Shown piece after piece: positions 1 through 10,346 of a DNA stretch of 64,000 nucleotides. Position 1 is the first letter of the stretch; each line of letters begins with the position of its first letter. The DNA is taken from contig CP142458.1 in assembly GCA_038049695.1 (NCBI GenBank), forward strand, positions 40,207,501 to 40,271,500, read 5' to 3'. The notes beneath the pieces were generated by a model. It saw only the letters and a list, made by a program, of their open reading frames with translations, was not told the DNA's origin and did not search any database. Both the position numbers and the translations under genes were made by a program. This DNA is from Cinnamomum chago. Its lineage: Eukaryota > Streptophyta > Magnoliopsida > Laurales > Lauraceae.

Positions 1-765
1 AAGATAAAGAAACAAAGCATGATTTTAAAAGACATAGGATTAAGAAAGCACACCCATTAGAGGATCAAAGGTTGAATCAATGGAATGGCTTCATAATCCC
101 TTCAAAGATGCTCTAGAAAAGTTGTAAGTCCTTGGCCTCAAAAGTCCTTGAAAGTTCAGCAACTTTTTCCAAACAAAAAACCATTTTTTATAAAGAAAAA
201 GTTACCAACAGCTAGTGCCCGGTCGACCTGGTACAGGGCCGGGTTGACCAGGTACACACAACGGCTATAAAAATGCCCGTTGGTGGAGCTTATAGGTCAA
301 AATCCCTGTCGACCCGCAGTGTGCCCGGTCGACCGGCCACACAGGCAGGTCGACCTGAAGACTGCCCAGAATTTCTGAAATTTTAGAAACTTGCAACTTT
401 AGAGCGCATCTTTCCAGGGGACTTTGAGGCACATCAACCAAGCTTGAATCATGATTTAAAATATGATGATAAAGAGAATTTTAAGAGCATGAAACATTTA
501 AACCAAAGAAAGGATTTGAAAGATAAAGCATTTGGAAAGCTTGAATAGATTTGAGCTTAAGGTCTAACCATATGGAAAATTGAAAAACTGAACTCAAACC
601 TTCATGAACATAAGAGACAAACTGATTTGAAAACCATGCATACCATATGATAAAAACAAAGATTATGAAAGAGAAATATGCATGAAGATCCTAAGAATAA
701 GAACATGAAAGAATGAGAGGTCAAGCTATGAAAATGAATGCATCCTATCAAATTGCAACAAAACA
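1..765 (-). mobile_element. SIRE-like Copia LTR, end fragment cut by window edge
   Basis: Non-coding, AT-rich block with the layout of the better-preserved SIRE-type LTRs at 18315-20064 and 28114-29573. On the minus strand there is a TATA-like TTTATAAA (about 187-195) with GGTCGACC-type palindromes 30-170 bp upstream, and the block ends (plus sense) in caaattgcaacaaaaca, comparable to the caatctaattgcaaaccctaaca end of the SIRE LTR. Gypsy protease homology starts just to the right, so 765 is taken as the LTR border with the insertion in the Gypsy pol gene. The left end lies outside the window, so solo LTR and full element cannot be told apart. Confidence 0.5.
221..355. repeat. GGTCGACC palindrome array (SIRE-like LTR)
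   Basis: Five copies or one-base variants of GGTCGACC start at 221, 242, 307, 327 and 348. Spacings inside the two groups are 21, then 20 and 21 bp. The array is just upstream of the minus-strand TATA-like box. Confidence 0.8.
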
Positions 766-770
766 AAAAC

Positions 771-1519
771 TGTAAAAACTTCCAATCCATCCTTTCCACC
801 AAGTTCAAAGACTTCTTGTGCTAAAGAATCAATCACATCAATAGAATAAATAGGATTATCATCATCAGGATATTTCATGGCATCATAAATATTAAACTTA
901 ACAATTTCACCATTAACTTCCAGGGTAAGTGTGCCACTATGAACATCTATCTTAGTTTTGAATGTCTTTAAGAATGGTCTTCCTAACAAAATAAGAGCAG
1001 TTTGATCACCATTCTCCATATCAAGCACATAGAAATCAGCAAGCAAAACCAATTTATTAACTTGCACAAGAACATCCTCAACTACACCCTTAGGATAGGC
1101 ATTAGATCTATCAGCCAATTGGATCACAATACCAGTTTTATTCAAAGGTCCAAGTTTTAAAGAAGTATATATAGAATATGGCATAACATTGATGGAAGCT
1201 CCTAAATCTAGCATGGCGTTCTCAAATTTGGTGTTACCTATCGTACAAGGGATGGTAAACATACCTAGATCTTTGCACTTCGCAGGGAGTTTTCTTTGAA
1301 TAATTGCAGAAACATTCTCCCCTACTCTCACCTTCTCACATTCTTTAAGTTTCTGTTTCCTTTTAATTGTACACAGTTCTTTCAGAAATTTATTATAACG
1401 AGGTACTTGTTTAATAGTATCTAAAAGCGGAATATTTACCTCGCATCTACGAAAAGTTTCATATAAATCTTTAGTTTGCTCATATTTTCTAGATTCTGCT
1501 AAAGCTTGAGGAAATGGGG
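771..1519 (-). pseudogene. Gypsy retropepsin region (Athila/Tat-like), truncated
   Basis: Aspartic protease part of a Gypsy polyprotein. The translation shows FTIPCTIGNTKFENAMLDLG followed by ASINVMP. The DLGAS is the variant DxGAS active site of this clade, and it is followed by QLADRS, the GVVEDVLVQV strand and LLGRPFL, all in family order. The upstream PFPQALAESRK is the usual start of this domain, and its preceding residues lie beyond the TRIM. In an intact element reverse transcriptase follows; here homology stops near 771 at the SIRE-like LTR border. The open frame to 1538 includes TRIM bases, so the true element segment ends at 1519. Confidence 0.85.
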
Positions 1520-1665
1520 TGTTGAGGTCAACGTCCACCCTCGCTCCTGAGCGGTCATAATTGTGGTCGAGCCCTCGCCCTCACCATAAAACTATTGTTG
1601 TGCTGTTTCCTATCACCAATTGGTTTTGGGATAAGTGGTAGCTCAATAGGGTGTAAGATCCTACA
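1520..1665 (+). repeat. TRIM left LTR
   Basis: 146 bp, TG...CA bounded, 144 of 146 bases identical to the right copy by eye. Confidence 0.92.
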
Positions 1666-1667
1666 AG

Positions 1668-1680
1668 TGGTATCAGAGCC
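1668..1680 (+). promoter_or_regulatory. TRIM primer-binding site (initiator tRNA-Met type)
   Basis: TGGTATCAGAGCC two bases after the left LTR, the standard complement of the 3' end of plant initiator tRNA-Met. Confidence 0.93.
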
Positions 1681-1766
1681 TGGTAGGTCGGGTGTTCGAG
1701 TCACGGGACACGCGTTTTGCGAGTTCGCAGCAGGAGTCGCGGCGGGTGTGCCGTTGAGGGAGGGAT

Positions 1767-1912
1767 TGTTGAGGTCAACGTCCACCCTCGCTCCTGAGCG
1801 GTCATAATTGTGGTAGAGCCCTCGCCCTCACCATAAAACTATTGTTGTGTTGTTTCCTATCACCAATTGGTTTTGGGATAAGTGGTAGCTCAATAGGGTG
1901 TAAGATCCTACA
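1767..1912 (+). repeat. TRIM right LTR
   Basis: 146 bp copy of the left LTR, preceded by a purine-rich tract (1756-1765) that can serve as plus-strand primer. Followed by the TGGGG target duplication. Confidence 0.92.
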
Positions 1913-1917
1913 TGGGG

Positions 1918-2427
1918 GTACTGGCTTATATCAGAAAGATGTGGAAACTTACGATTAGGTACGTCATCGTCGTCGTGAACGTCCTTCTCCTTTGCTTGCT
2001 CCGACGATGTTGGAGCTGCCTTTACTCGATTCTCAACTTCTTTACCACTTCTCAACACGATTGCACTGGCCTGTTCTCTTGGATTTACCACCGTCTGAGA
2101 GGGTAATTTCCCCGAACTTTGCGCCTCAAGTCGACTAATTGCGGTTGCCTTCTGACTCATCTAATTGTCCAAATTTTGAATACTGGCCCTCGCCTCCTGT
2201 TGAAATTGCAAAGTGTTAGTGGCAAGAGATTTAACAATATCTTCTGGAGACATACCAGCATTAGAAGTTTGACCAAGTTGTTCTTTAGGAAAGTACGACT
2301 GCTTGTATTGCTGGAAACTTGGCTTGTTTTAAGTCACGGGCTGATTCACTTGTGGATTCCCATAGCTAAGATTAGGGTGATCCCTCCATCCCGGATTATA
2401 CGTGCTCGAATAGGGATCATACTTCCT
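1918..2427 (-). pseudogene. Gypsy gag-protease linker, broken
   Basis: Continues the minus-strand polyprotein between gag and protease. The readable part (about 2160-1918) contains GKLPSQTVVNPREQASAIVL followed by RSGKEVE, a hallmark stretch of Athila/Tat polyproteins before the protease. A stop (TAG, probably from CAG) precedes it near 2161. From about 2427 to 2161 the coding signal continues in shifted frames. An acidic run DDDD lies near 2020. Confidence 0.75.
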
Positions 2428-3468
2428 TTACAGTTGTCCAGGAAAACCACCTGCTGCATTCACTTGCTCAATGGGCTCCTTTTGAGGAGTTGGGCACATA
2501 GCGGTTAAATGCCCTGCTACTGAACAAATCCCACATGTCTTTGCCGTTTGTACATTACATACAACCATTTGACGAACAAGAGAAGTTAGACTCGCAATTT
2601 GTTGTTCAAGGGAATAAATATTTACCTCATTAACATGCTTAGATGGAAAATCAAGCCTAGTGCCAAATTGTTGAGAATTAGCCACCATATTTGCTATCAA
2701 ATTTCTCGCGGCATCGGGTGTCTTATCCACCAAAACTCCTCCACTAGTAGCATCAATCATGCTCCTGTCAGTGGGTAGAAGGCCCTCAAAGAAATACTGG
2801 ATATGTAGCTGCTCACTAATTTGATGATAGGGGTAGCTTGCACATAATTTCTTAAAATGCTCCCAGTATTCATGCAGGGACTCTCCGTTGTGCTGCCTTT
2901 CACCACAGATATCTTTTCGAATGTTGGCCGCCCTTGAAGTTGGGAAATATTTCTCCAAAAATATCATCTTCATCTTGTTCCATGTGGTAATACTCCCTGA
3001 GGGTAGATAATAGAGCCAATCCTTAGCCGAATCTTTCAAAGAAAACGGAAAGGCTCTTAATTTAATTTCCTCTTCAGTCACCGCCGTAGGTTTCATACTC
3101 GTGCATACCACATGAAACTCCTTTAGATGCTTGTGAGGATCTTCACCTACAAGGCCATCAAAAGTGGGCAAGAGATGTATTAGCCCAGATTTTAATTCAA
3201 AAGTAGTTGTAGCATCTAAAGTAGGGAACGTTATGCATAAGGGTTGCTGATTCAAATTAGGGGTGGCAAGCTCTTTCAAAGTACGATTTCCAGCCATGAC
3301 TTCCTCTTCGTCTAGATTAGAATCGCTAGCGAATAGGGAATCAAGAGCTAGATCGTTATCTTCAGAATTTCTCCGCGCTTCCCTCCTTAGTATGTGCAAA
3401 GTTCTTTCTATTTCTAGATCGCACTGCAAATCACCTTGATTAGAAGATCGAGTTACAGGCATAAGCAA
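2428..3468 (-). pseudogene. Gypsy gag polyprotein (Athila/Tat-like)
   Basis: A 346-codon open frame for the capsid-like protein that packages element RNA. Central part is a typical retrotransposon gag domain: FPFSLKDSAKDWLYYLPSGS, then TTWNKMKMIFLEKYFPTSR, and further on FFEGLLPTDRSMIDATSGG. Near the C-terminus a zinc knuckle CGICSVAGHLTAMCP (CX2CX4HX4C) is intact. The start ATG at 3468 gives the short MLMPVTRSSNQ leader that this clade uses. The frame ends soon after the zinc knuckle, where the linker is frameshifted, so the polyprotein is not functional although gag itself is open. Confidence 0.88.
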
Positions 3469-4050
3469 TCAAGGAAACATAAAAAAACAAATTAGGAAAA
3501 ATCTAGAGTAATAAAAAAATAACAAATAAATTAGAAAAAATCTATGCTAGAAAAAAAAATTTGCTAAAATAAATATTCTATGCATAAATATTAAACTAAT
3601 TTTTTTATTTTTATTTTTTTATAAAAGTGCAGAAAAAGAAGGAGATGACGCCAGCAGATGATGTCAGGGACAACACTGGCGGTGTGTAGATGAAGTGCTA
3701 ATGGAGAGATGGAGAGAGAATTTGGGATGGTATGAGATAAAGAGAGATGAGATGATGGAAGAGATGAGATGAAGAGATGAATAAAAGAAAGAAAAGACAG
3801 AAAGTTGCCGACTGAGTGGAGTTAAGAGAACAGTGAGTGATGAGGGACTGACGTGGGATTGAACAGATGGCTTAGGTGGTGAAGAGAGGAAGCAAAGTAA
3901 GAGAAAGAGTAGGCGAGACAGAGAGCAAACCCGGGGAAAGACCGAGAGCAGTGAGGAGCCAGAGACTATAGACTGAGGAAAAAAAAACCGATGGGAGAGA
4001 AAAATAAAACTTAGAAAATTACAAGAAGCACAAAAATCAACTAGAATCAC
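3469..4050 (-). other. Gypsy 5' leader
   Basis: AT-rich then purine-rich untranslated leader between primer site and gag start. Long frames crossing it are serine/leucine-rich products of CT-biased sequence with no protein homology seen. Confidence 0.6.
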
Positions 4051-4068
4051 TCCCCGGCAACGACGCCA
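4051..4068 (-). promoter_or_regulatory. Gypsy primer-binding site
   Basis: Minus strand TGGCGTCGTTGCCGGGGA, one base different from the TGGCGCCGTTGCCGGGGA primer site usual in Athila/Tat elements. Confidence 0.85.
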
Positions 4069-4078
4069 AAATTTGGCG

Positions 4079-5091
4079 TGCTGTCGCAGGCAACCAAAAA
4101 TATTAAAACCTTTACTTTCAAAAATATATGTAGTAGTGCGAGTAAGGATCGTTCCCACGGAGAGTGTCTAGCCAAGTTTATGCTATGTGATAACGGATTG
4201 GGTGGGGGGGGGGGGGGGGGGTTTATTGCAATACCAAGAAAAAAAAAAAGAGCAATTCAAATTAAGATAAAGGAATTAATCTAAAGAGCAAGCATTGGTC
4301 AAAATCAACTTCCACCATCGGAATTTTATAACTGATCAGATCATAGATGCAAATATATATATATATATATCAATTTATACTTTGAATATTCATCGTTGGA
4401 ATTAATTGCCTATCTCCTTATTCAGTTAATTAGAAAACACGCATTCCAATTAACCCTAATTACTAAACAACCCAAGACAAGCGCCAAAGATTTAATCTAG
4501 TAACAGCATTAAGACTTAAGAGAGATCGATGAAACTAAACAACACAAGCACAAGTGGTTGCATTTAATTTAGTGGAGTGTTCTTCCTAATATCTAATAAT
4601 TTCCAAAGTAGCAAATTATTAAATATTAGTTGCTTCACAAATTAGGGGGATCAAACAATTACGGATTTGATATCTAACTTAGCAATAAATTGCAACAAAT
4701 AATAAACTAGTAGGCCTCCTAGCAATTAAACAAGACAATCATGAAAATAAGAATAGAATAAATTGAATAATAAAAACTAAATTAGATCTCACAGTTTATT
4801 GATTCCGAGGATTCCGTCTTCTTCGACCAATTACAAAGCTTTAGCCACACAGGGCCATAAAAAAAACTTGTAAAGAAAAGTAGAGAAAAAAATGGAGAAG
4901 AGAGAAACGTGTGGTGGAGAAGGTAGTCCACGTTGGGTATGGAATGGCATATTTATAGTGGAGAGTTAGGTTAGGGAGAGGAGAGAATTTAGGTGGTGTG
5001 GATGTATGAGGGAGAATAAGGAAAGAAAGATGGTTGGTTGAGATAAGGAAAGATGGAAAGAAATAAATAAAGAATTAAGAGATAGGAAAGA
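4079..5091 (-). repeat. Gypsy 5' LTR (outer border uncertain)
   Basis: Lies directly upstream (minus sense) of the primer site. Contains a minus-strand TATA box CTATAAATA at 4950-4958. It also holds an 18-G tract (4204-4221) and an (AT)n microsatellite near 4353-4370. The inner end is placed at tgctgtcgcagg; the outer end is cut by or merges with the Copia LTR starting at 5092. Confidence 0.6.
4950..4958 (-). promoter_or_regulatory. TATA box of Gypsy LTR
   Basis: CTATAAATA on the minus strand in the expected orientation for transcription towards gag. Confidence 0.6.
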
Positions 5092-6109
5092 TGTTAGATT
5101 GTATGGTCTCAATCCATCAGTTGATGTAATAAATTGATTAATTTCTTTATTTATCAATATAATCATGCTTTCCTTTCATGAGATGAATGGTGATTTATTA
5201 CTTAATGCACATTACCAATACATATGACATAATGGTTCATGAGATGAACCGGGTCCCATTAGTATATTAGATGTGATATATGTATATAGATAAGATCCAC
5301 ATACGGGAGATATGTGTCACAAATCTTTTACTTAAAATATCTTCACAACCAGTGATGAGATTGGGCATCTCATCTGACAAGGTTGCAGCACTTTGATTAC
5401 TATGAGATAGTGTGATTTGTCCCGATCATCAGAATGTAAGATTTTGGATCATAGTACCGGTACATTGGATGCATTGAAGGACCATGAGAAGCACCTTATG
5501 AAATATTGTCTCGATTTAAGGATTGCTCTCATAATTCCCTAGAAATAGGCTCTCAATCCTGAGACATTGATGAACTCAAGTTTCTGTCTATTCATTTGCT
5601 TTGAGTCACCAATGAGTGAGGCCAACTGTAGGTCAACACCTCGGTGTCTTGGGTACGTGATAGCAGGACTGTGGGAACATGCAATGATCAAGATGGAATC
5701 TATCTTCATTATCCCCTTGCGCCAATTAATGGATTTATCATTGGTAAGTGTGCATCCATTCCAATTAAGAATTAATTGGAGCTGTACCAAATGATCACTA
5801 TAATTAATTGGGGCTCAAGGATAATAAGATGTGGATCTAAGATTGGATGGGATAGATTTATTCCAATTGATCCATGGATAATGATATAGGGGCCTACTTG
5901 TGGTAATTGAGAAGTTTATGGTCTTCATTGTATTATATTCCTAAGACTGGAGTGCAATTGCATTTATATAGTGGAGTTATTTGCAATTAACTGTGGGCCC
6001 GGATTGCACATGAGATGTGGGATTGCGTGTCCCAGTTGGAGCCAGCTTTCTAAGGAATCCCTAGTGGTCCCCATGCGAGCCCAAATTATTAGAAAGATAC
6101 TAATTCTAC

Positions 6110-6420
6110 TTGAACTCTAATAAGAAGGTTACTATTTCTATTTGAAGTAAGACTTCTAATAGTGGTAATAATAAGTTACTAATTATTAATGGAAGTGAGA
6201 CTTCTATTTTAATTAGTAAAAGAGGAAGTTACTAATCATATTTGAAGTAAGACTTCTAATTGTGATTTAGTAAGTTACTAATTATTAACGGAAGTAAGAC
6301 TTCTATTTTAATTAGAAAGGAGAAAGCTACTAATTGTTGTGGAAGTAAGACTTCTATGGCAACTAGCAAGGGAGAAGGTTATTATTTTGTAATGGGAGTT
6401 TATCTTCTATTTCAAATAGG
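6110..6420 (+). repeat. Tandem repeats upstream of the Copia LTR promoter
   Basis: Degenerate tandem units built from 'aagttactaattattaa', 'ggaagtaagacttctatttt' and 'aattagtaaaagagg', repeated about four to five times at roughly 55-65 bp. They end about 20 bp before the TATA box. Confidence 0.75.
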
Positions 6421-6440
6421 AAAAGAGGTGGAATGGAGGG

Positions 6441-6450
6441 CTATATATAG
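6441..6450 (+). promoter_or_regulatory. TATA box of Copia LTR
   Basis: CTATATATAG followed by a C-rich stretch; correct strand for element transcription. Confidence 0.65.
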
Positions 6451-6933
6451 GGGAATAAACCCCTCTTGGACGTCCAAAATAAAGGGAGGACAGCCAGCCC
6501 CTCTCTAAGTTCTCTTCTCTTCTTCCTCTAGTTCCTTGGAGTTACTAGTTAGGTTTTCTCTTGGAGATCCCGCCATCTTCTTAAGAAAAGAGAATCTAAT
6601 ACGGGTCATAGCATGGAAGATCAAAAGGTGTTGGAGATCTTAATTTGATTAGTGAAGGTGTTCATCATCAAAGAAAGAGATCAACTTCTCCATTAGAGCA
6701 CTACGAAGCTTCAAAGGTATAATCTACATCCTTGTATGTTGTGGATTTCGTGGTTGCATATTTAAGTGTTGTTTTCTATCTTCTAGATAGTATATATTGT
6801 TGTACATGATTTATGAGTTTGAGGGATTGCATCCTGAATTGGGTTTGTTGCTTTCTAGATAGATGGTCCCTGCATCAAGTGGGTCAAAAGTTTTTTGAAA
6901 CCTGCCTAGAAGGCCCACCTATTTTCCAACAAT

Positions 6934-6946
6934 TGGTATCAGAGCC
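6934..6946 (+). promoter_or_regulatory. Copia primer-binding site
   Basis: TGGTATCAGAGCC immediately after the LTR, complementary to initiator tRNA-Met. Confidence 0.93.
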
Positions 6947-8674
6947 ATACCTCATCTCTAACCATGTTAGATCAAGAAGCTTGCTCTAATCTTTGCATGA
7001 GATGCGAAGAAGATGAAGCAAGGGCTATGTAAGGATTAGTTTTGATGAATTTACTTGGTTTGATAGTAGATTCATGTTTGGATAGTTACAAAAGGGTTTA
7101 ATAATGATGGAAGGCTGATAGGAAGCCATTGGAACACTTTGGAAGTGATTTGGTGAAGAATGGACACGAAACAGAAAACCCAAGTTGCAGGTTTTCGTCA
7201 GGCCGGTCGACCTGGCCCCATGCTCGGTCGACCGGGTGACTTGCAAGTCGGTCGACCGAGAGCCTTCTGCACAGCATGTTGCAGGAACTATTTTTTCAGT
7301 TTCGGGTCTTCTCTTACATCCTATTTTTCCAACATTATTTGGCAGCCTATTTTGTGATTTGTATAGTTGTATGAGATACTAACTTACAGATGATCATGTC
7401 CTCTCCATGTGGCCCACAAGTCTTTAGCTTTCTATTTATGGTTATTGGTTTATTTAAGGCTAAATGTAAAGGGCATCATGGTTTCCTTGGTTTTCCGTGA
7501 AAGGGCAAGGCATGATGAATTTCCCTATAGCCCTTTTATTTCCATGTTTAGATTACCATGTAAGTCTCATAATCGAGGCATAGGAATTTATGTATTTTTC
7601 TAAATTTGTAAATTCTAGCGATGTCCGAGACGAAGAAGGAAAGAGACGTTGGACTCCTAATCAAAGAGTTTGAAGATTACCAAAAGTGTTTTGGAGTTGC
7701 CCAAAGAGTTTGAGGAATTCCAAAGTTTTGGAAAGTCTAGAGGTCCAAGAAGTCTATTCCGCTAGGGCCATGTGGAGGAGAGGACTAGTTTCTAATTTTA
7801 GCACTTTCTATTTATGGATGCATGCTTAATTTAGAATATTTCGAAATCTGATCCAAACATAGCAAGTTACTAAAATTGGTCAAATCAAATTAATTTTTGG
7901 AAAGAGTTCTAATTAGTGTTGATGACCCATGAGATGGACACATTGGTAACACTAATTTAGAAACCGGACTTTCCTTAAAATAACTTGACTTGGAACCAAT
8001 CTTTGATCATATCATGAGATGATTTGATGTTCAAATATATATATGTGGGCCCTAATACCTAAAAGAAAATCCTCAATTCTAAAATATTAAGTGGGAGTGG
8101 GGCATTTATATTTAGAAATCCCCATGGTTTTCCACCATAGGTTCATTGTAAGGAAAGTATTAGCCTTGTGCCATCTTGAGAATGGTTGTTCCCCACGGAG
8201 GGCTTTTACTTGTCTGGTTACTAGATATGGATCTCCTATGGATAGTGTTGGTGAGACGGGGCGAGGGCCCACTCCCCAAGGAGGAGTTGCTCGCAACGGT
8301 TGTCATGCAATGCTAGTTGGTGGGTCACACTTAACTAAAATAATGATGTAGTATCCCCAAGGATTTGCCTCATGTATTTTAGAAACCGAAGCAAATCAGG
8401 AGTCATTCGTTCTTTGGTATGAGATACCTAAATAATAATGAATGAAGGGGGTCATGGAAAGTTAGTCTTAATCTTAATTTTGACCAACTTTGATCCGCAC
8501 CAATCTTGGTGGCATTTGCACTCCCCAAGGAGGCATACCCCTGAGATTGGGATTCCGATGTATTCTGAATTTAGTGGTTATGAGGATTTCATATAAATTT
8601 GGTAGAATACTAAACCCTAATGTCATTTAAATTCATTAATTGAATGTATGGTTATGTGCTACAGTATTTCAAGC
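6947..8674 (+). other. Copia 5' leader (1.7 kb, non-coding)
   Basis: Long untranslated leader between primer site and the gag start. Short frames in it show no recognisable protein. It contains the palindrome array at 7205-7257. Confidence 0.65.
7205..7257. repeat. GGTCGACC palindrome array in Copia leader
   Basis: Three perfect GGTCGACC copies at 7205, 7226 and 7250 (21 and 24 bp apart). Confidence 0.85.
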
Positions 8675-9245
8675 ATGAATTCAAATACTTTCAATCCACT
8701 TGCGACCATCCTCAACCAGAATAAGTTGGTGGGATCCAATTATGTAGACTGGAAACGGAAAGTGGATATAGTCCTGACAGCTTCAGGATATAAATATGTC
8801 CTTACCAAACCCCCCCCCCCCCCTTGATGAGCCAGTGCCGGAAGTATCACAGGAAGAAAAGGAACTTTACACTAAGTGGGCCAAAGACGATGAGATGGCC
8901 AGATGTTATATACAGGCATCCATATCTAGTGTTTTGCAACACCAACATCAATCCTTTAAGACTGCATATGATATTATATCAAACTTAAAGGAGATGTTTG
9001 CGGAACAGGGCAGGCCTGCTAGACAGGCTGCTATGAGGGTGCTTATAAGCACCAAGATGGCTGAAGGCACACCAGTACAGGACCACATGTTGAAAATGAT
9101 GGACTCATTGAATGAGTTAGATGTATTGGGGGTTGCGATTGATGCAGAATCGCAGATTGACATAATCCTTGAGTCACTACCAGAGTCATTCAACAATTTC
9201 AAGGTTAATTACAATATGAATAAGATGAATCTGACTCTGGCCTAG
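8675..9245 (+). pseudogene. Copia gag with poly-C frameshift
   Basis: The natural start is the ATG at 8675 (MNSNTFNPLATILNQNKL). It opens a Copia gag N-terminus with the diagnostic NYVDWKRKVDIVLTA. A run of 14 C at 8810-8823 then throws the frame, and gag continues in another frame from about 8824: ELYTKWAKDDEMARCYIQAS, YDIISNLKEMFAEQGRPARQ, and VQDHMLKMMDSLNELDVLG. A stop TAG at 9243-9245, probably from GAG, ends the open frame, and the same frame continues into pol. Confidence 0.85.
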
Positions 9246-10346
9246 CTGTCTAGCCAGCTGGTGGTGACTGAAGGGATTATGAAGAAGAAGCCAACTGCTC
9301 TAGTGACAGAAAAGTCAGATGTCAAGTCCAAGCCGAAAGGCAAAGGGCGGAAAGGCAAAAAGAAATCAGTTCCGAAAGGTCCTAAGGTGGAGAATGCTCC
9401 TAATGGTGGCGTGGCCAAGGCTAAGGGTTCAGGGTCAAAAGGAAAATGTTTCCATTGTGGTAAGACAGGACATTGGAAAAGGAATTTTCCAGAATATCTG
9501 TCTAAGAAAAAGACCTCAGGTATGATTGAGTCACTTATTTCTGAAGTTAGTTTTGCAACTGGTACTTCAGAATCTTGGTGTATGGACTTCAAGGCAACTG
9601 ATCACATATGTAATTCGTTGCAGGGGTTCAGGGAAACCAGGAGGTTCAATGACGGAAAAATCATTGTCAACCTAGGATCTGATGCTAAGGTAGAGGTTGT
9701 TTCAGTGGGAGTTATTACTTTATGTTTTTCAAATAATAAGTTGGTTTTGTCAGATACGTTATATGTACCGTCTTTACGGCGGAATTTAATTTCAGTTTCT
9801 AGTTTGGTCAATAAAAGTTATTCCATTACTTTTGGTATTGAAGTTATCATAAAGAGGAATGGTACTTTTATATGTTCTGGCAAGGTAACCAATGGGCTTT
9901 ATTTGTTAACTCCTACAATGTATGAGATACATGATACTGAAATAATTAATAGACCATCATTAAAGAGGAAGTCACCTTCAGCTAATCCAACAAAACTTTG
10001 GCACTTGAGGCTAGGTCATATAAACTTAAACAGGATTGGCAGGCTAGTGAAAGATGGTATCTTGCCTTCATTGGTAGTAGAACCAATGCCTGTCTGTGAA
10101 TCCTGTCTGGAAGGCAAAATGACCAAAAGACCATTTTCATCTAAGGGCAAAAGGGCCAAAGATTTATTGGAATTAGTGCATACTGATGTGTGTGGACCCA
10201 TTAATGTCAGGGCAAGAAGAGAATATGAGTATTTCATCACTTTCACAGATGATTACTCAAGATATGGATACATATACCTTATGCACCGTAAGTTCGAGGC
10301 TTTTGAAAAGTTCAAAGTGTTTCGAACGGAAGCGAAAAGCAATTAG
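9246..10346 (+). pseudogene. Copia zinc knuckle, protease and integrase N-terminal half
   Basis: Lysine-rich end of gag, then a zinc knuckle CFHCGKTGHWKRNFP whose last cysteine is replaced by phenylalanine. Next is the protease, where the catalytic D-S-G-A is changed to MDFKATDHIC, so it should be inactive. The GAG-pre-integrase segment LWHLRLGHINLNRIGRLVKD and its CX2C (CESCLEGK) follow, then the integrase core with HTDVCGP and TFTDDYSRYGYIYLM. The frame ends at TAG 10344-10346, caused by a single-base shift near 10335-10340. The next segment resumes in a new frame. Confidence 0.88.

Larger units (their letters stand above)
1520..1912 (+). mobile_element. Complete TRIM retrotransposon with target duplication
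   Basis: Two direct repeats of 146 bp (1520-1665 and 1767-1912) start TGTTGAGG and end CCTACA. They differ at two positions (C/A and C/T). Between them lie a primer site and a purine run gagggaggga just before the second repeat. TGGGG flanks the unit at 1515-1519 and 1913-1917. With 393 bp total and no coding capacity, this is a terminal-repeat retrotransposon in miniature. Removing it restores the Gypsy reading frame at the host site. No 5S rRNA-like sequence was seen in the LTR, so it is not obviously a Cassandra element. Confidence 0.93.
766..5091 (-). mobile_element. Athila/Tat-like Ty3/Gypsy element, 5' part
   Basis: Reading leftwards: LTR (5091-4079), tRNA primer site (4068-4051), leader, gag (3468-2428), linker, retropepsin (1519-771). 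The order gag then protease, the TGGCGTCGTTGCCGGGGA primer site and the conserved protease surroundings fit the Athila/Tat branch. Everything after the protease (reverse transcriptase, RNase H, integrase, 3' LTR) is missing from the window because a SIRE-like LTR interrupts at about 765. A TRIM splits the gag-protease junction. The outer LTR border is unclear because a Copia LTR begins at 5092. Confidence 0.8.
5092..6931 (+). repeat. Copia 5' LTR
   Basis: Begins TGTTAGATTG and ends TTTTCCAACA, with TGTT/AACA terminal symmetry. It ends two bases before a perfect primer site. TATA box CTATATATAG lies at 6441-6450. Length 1.84 kb. The left border is inferred from the TG motif and symmetry only, since there is no second LTR to compare. 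Confidence 0.7.

Noticed and set aside
1595-1807. 70-codon plus frame
   Set aside because: Lies entirely within the TRIM, spanning LTR and primer site.
3664-4158. 164-codon minus frame
   Set aside because: Crosses leader, primer site and LTR of the Gypsy; Ser/Leu-rich because of pyrimidine bias.
6934-6946. tRNA-like sequence
   Set aside because: It is a 13-base primer-binding complement, not a tRNA gene; the same holds for the other TGGTATCAGAGC sites.
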